A DNA stretch of 64,000 bases, from NCBI GenBank assembly GCA_040752855.1, contig JBFMHP010000002.1, positions 1 through 64,000 on the forward strand. Direction: 5' to 3'. Below are positions 62,839 to 64,000 of this stretch, in pieces. Every line of letters begins with the position of its first letter. Position 1 is the first letter of the stretch. Position numbers and translations under genes: made by a program. The notes beneath the pieces were generated by a model. The model ran no database searches and had not been told where the DNA came from. It worked only from the letters and a program-made list of their open reading frames with translations. The DNA comes from JBFMHP01 sp040752855. Lineage in GTDB: Bacteria > Pseudomonadota > Gammaproteobacteria > RBG-16-57-12.

Positions 62839-64000
62839 TCAGTTGCCGCGATCCGGGTCGATCAGGGTGTAGGATTCGGTGACGGTCTCGAGTTCGCTCA
62901 TGTCGGCGTTGCGCCCGAGTTTGACCATCAGGCGCAACTGGTTGGCCGAGTCGGCGTGACGCAGGGCGTCTTCGTAGGTGATCTCACCATTGGTGTAGAG
63001 GTCGTAGAGCGCCTGGTCGAAGGTCTGCATGCCGAAGTTGGTCGACTGCGCGATGGCTTCCTTGATCTTGTAGACCTCGCCTTTTTGGATCAGGTCCGAG
63101 ATATAGGGCGACTTGATCAGGATCTCCAGGCAGGCGCGGCGCCCTTCGTGATCCGGCGTGGGGATCAGTTGCTGGGCGATGATGGCCTTGAGATTCAAGG
63201 ACAGATCCAGCAGCACCTGTTCGCGCCGTTCGATCGGAAAGAAGTTGACGATGCGCTCCAGTGCCTGGTTGGTGTTGTTGGCGTGCAGCGTGGCCAGCAC
63301 CAGGTGGCCGGTTTCGGCGAAGGTAATGGCGTGTTCCATGGTCTCGCGGGTGCGGATCTCGCCGATCAGAATGACATCCGGTGCCTGGCGCAGGGTGTTG
63401 CGCAGGGCGATCTCGAATGATTCGGTGTCCACGCCCACCTCGCGCTGAGTGATCACGCACCCGGCGTGCTCGTGCACGAATTCGATCGGGTCCTCGATGC
63501 TGACGATATGTCCCTGGCTGTTGCGGTTGCGATGCCCCAGCATCGCCGCAAGCGTGGTGGATTTGCCGGTGCCGGTGCCGCCGACCAGCAGGATCATGCC
63601 GCGCTTGGCCATCACCAACTCATTGAGGATGGGCGGCAGGTTGAGCTGCTCGACGGTGGGGATGACGGTTTCGATCTTGCGCAGCACCATGCCGGTCTTC
63701 TGTTTTTGTTGGAAGGCGCTGACGCGAAACCGCCCGATCCCCTCGCGGCTGATGGCGAAATTGCACTCGTGGGTGCGGTCGAACTCGGCGCGTTGCTCGT
63801 CGTTCATCACGCTGTGGATGATGGCGCGCGCCTCGTCCTCGCTGAGCGGGGCGGGGATGATCGGCTTGATCTGGCCGTTGATCTTGAGGCTGGGCGGCAG
63901 GCCGGCGGTGACAAACAGGTCGGAGGCCTGCTTGCGCACCATGACCTTGAGCAGATAATCGAAATTGCTGACCTGCGCGGCGTCCGGCTTTTCCTGCTTC
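62839..64000 (-). CDS. pilU: PilU, type IV pilus retraction ATPase (start beyond window)
   Basis: PilU works with PilT in pilus retraction. 387 codons are visible; the frame is open to base 64000 so the 5' end is outside the window. Marks: KASDLFVTAGLPP-like start region, Walker A GGTGTGKST, Asp box and Walker B (ILIGEIRTRETME), His box LATLHANNTNQA, and the PilU-type C-terminal LYTNGEITYEDALRHADSANQLRLMVKLGRN. The presence of PilU and the Pil-Chp operon in one window agrees with twitching motility. Confidence 0.95.
   Translation of the reverse strand, partial: KQEKPDAAQVSNFDYLLKVMVRKQASDLFVTAGLPPSLKINGQIKPIIPAPLSEDEARAIIHSVMNDEQRAEFDRTHECNFAISREGIGRFRVSAFQQKQKTGMVLRKIETVIPTVEQLNLPPILNELVMAKRGMILLVGGTGTGKSTTLAAMLGHRNRNSQGHIVSIEDPIEFVHEHAGCVITQREVGVDTESFEIALRNTLRQAPDVILIGEIRTRETMEHAITFAETGHLVLATLHANNTNQALERIVNFFPIERREQVLLDLSLNLKAIIAQQLIPTPDHEGRRACLEILIKSPYISDLIQKGEVYKIKEAIAQSTNFGMQTFDQALYDLYTNGEITYEDALRHADSANQLRLMVKLGRNADMSELETVTESYTLIDPDRGN

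Noticed and set aside
1..64000. tRNA, rRNA, IS transposases, CRISPR arrays
   Set aside because: Looked for and not seen in either strand; no cloverleaf with CCA-proximal TTCGA arm and no transposase frame was recognised.

Overview
The window reads as a draft-genome scaffold from a chemolithoautotrophic gammaproteobacterium. It carries a form IA RuBisCO inside a complete alpha-carboxysome locus, two candidate inorganic-carbon transporters, a Pil-Chp chemosensory system with PilU (twitching motility), and the neighbourhood gshA-gshB-tonB-yqgE-ruvX-pyrR-pyrB-pyrC' known from this class. G+C is high, so most long antisense frames are shadows. There is one 100-N scaffold gap. No rRNA, tRNA, CRISPR array or transposase gene was seen. 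Species cannot be named from the sequence alone.

Layout. 0-3.2 kb: an oxidative-stress block in which dps is truncated and katA has lost its middle, next to an intact ZIP transporter and oxyR. 3.4-5.2 kb: an orphan membrane protein beside an attC-like hairpin, then a Mn2+ riboswitch (yybP-ykoY type) leading a UPF0016 manganese exporter. 5.3-16.6 kb (minus strand): pilG-pilI-pilJ-pilK-chpA-chpB-chpC, without pilH. 16.9-29.4 kb: glutathione synthesis, ApbE / NusG-II / Gx-transporter, tonB, a 2.7-kb insert bracketed by a duplicated tonB 3' end, then yqgE, ruvX and early pyrimidine genes including a catalytically dead dihydroorotase.

29.8-41.6 kb: a plus-strand cluster whose enzymes and exporters do not match any pathway I can name. 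It has a class III aminotransferase, a reductase resembling cyanobacterial acyl-ACP reductase, a membrane fatty-acid hydroxylase, a fatty-acid desaturase, a small lipid-carrier-like protein, an APC permease, a diiron ferritin-like protein, an RND/MMPL exporter, a LolA-like periplasmic protein and an outer-membrane barrel. I infer synthesis and export of a modified long-chain lipid, possibly a fatty amine. REP-like palindromes interrupt it. This is the best candidate for an undescribed system.

41.6-56.8 kb: the CO2-concentrating island. It holds a SulP transporter, mcdA with a 51-codon mcdB-like gene (minus strand), then cbbL, cbbS, csoS2, csoSCA, csoS4A, csoS4B, csoS1, csoS1, a ferritin-like gene, acRAF and a second mcdB-like gene, followed by sbtA, sbtB, cbbR and csoS1D. 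A shared 33-bp motif precedes both cbbL and sbtA and is a candidate CbbR operator. 56.9-64 kb: an ankyrin protein with a fragment of a second copy, an unknown protein, a Nudix hydrolase, a MITE-like repeat, a large hybrid histidine kinase, a K+ channel and the pilU gene running off the window edge.
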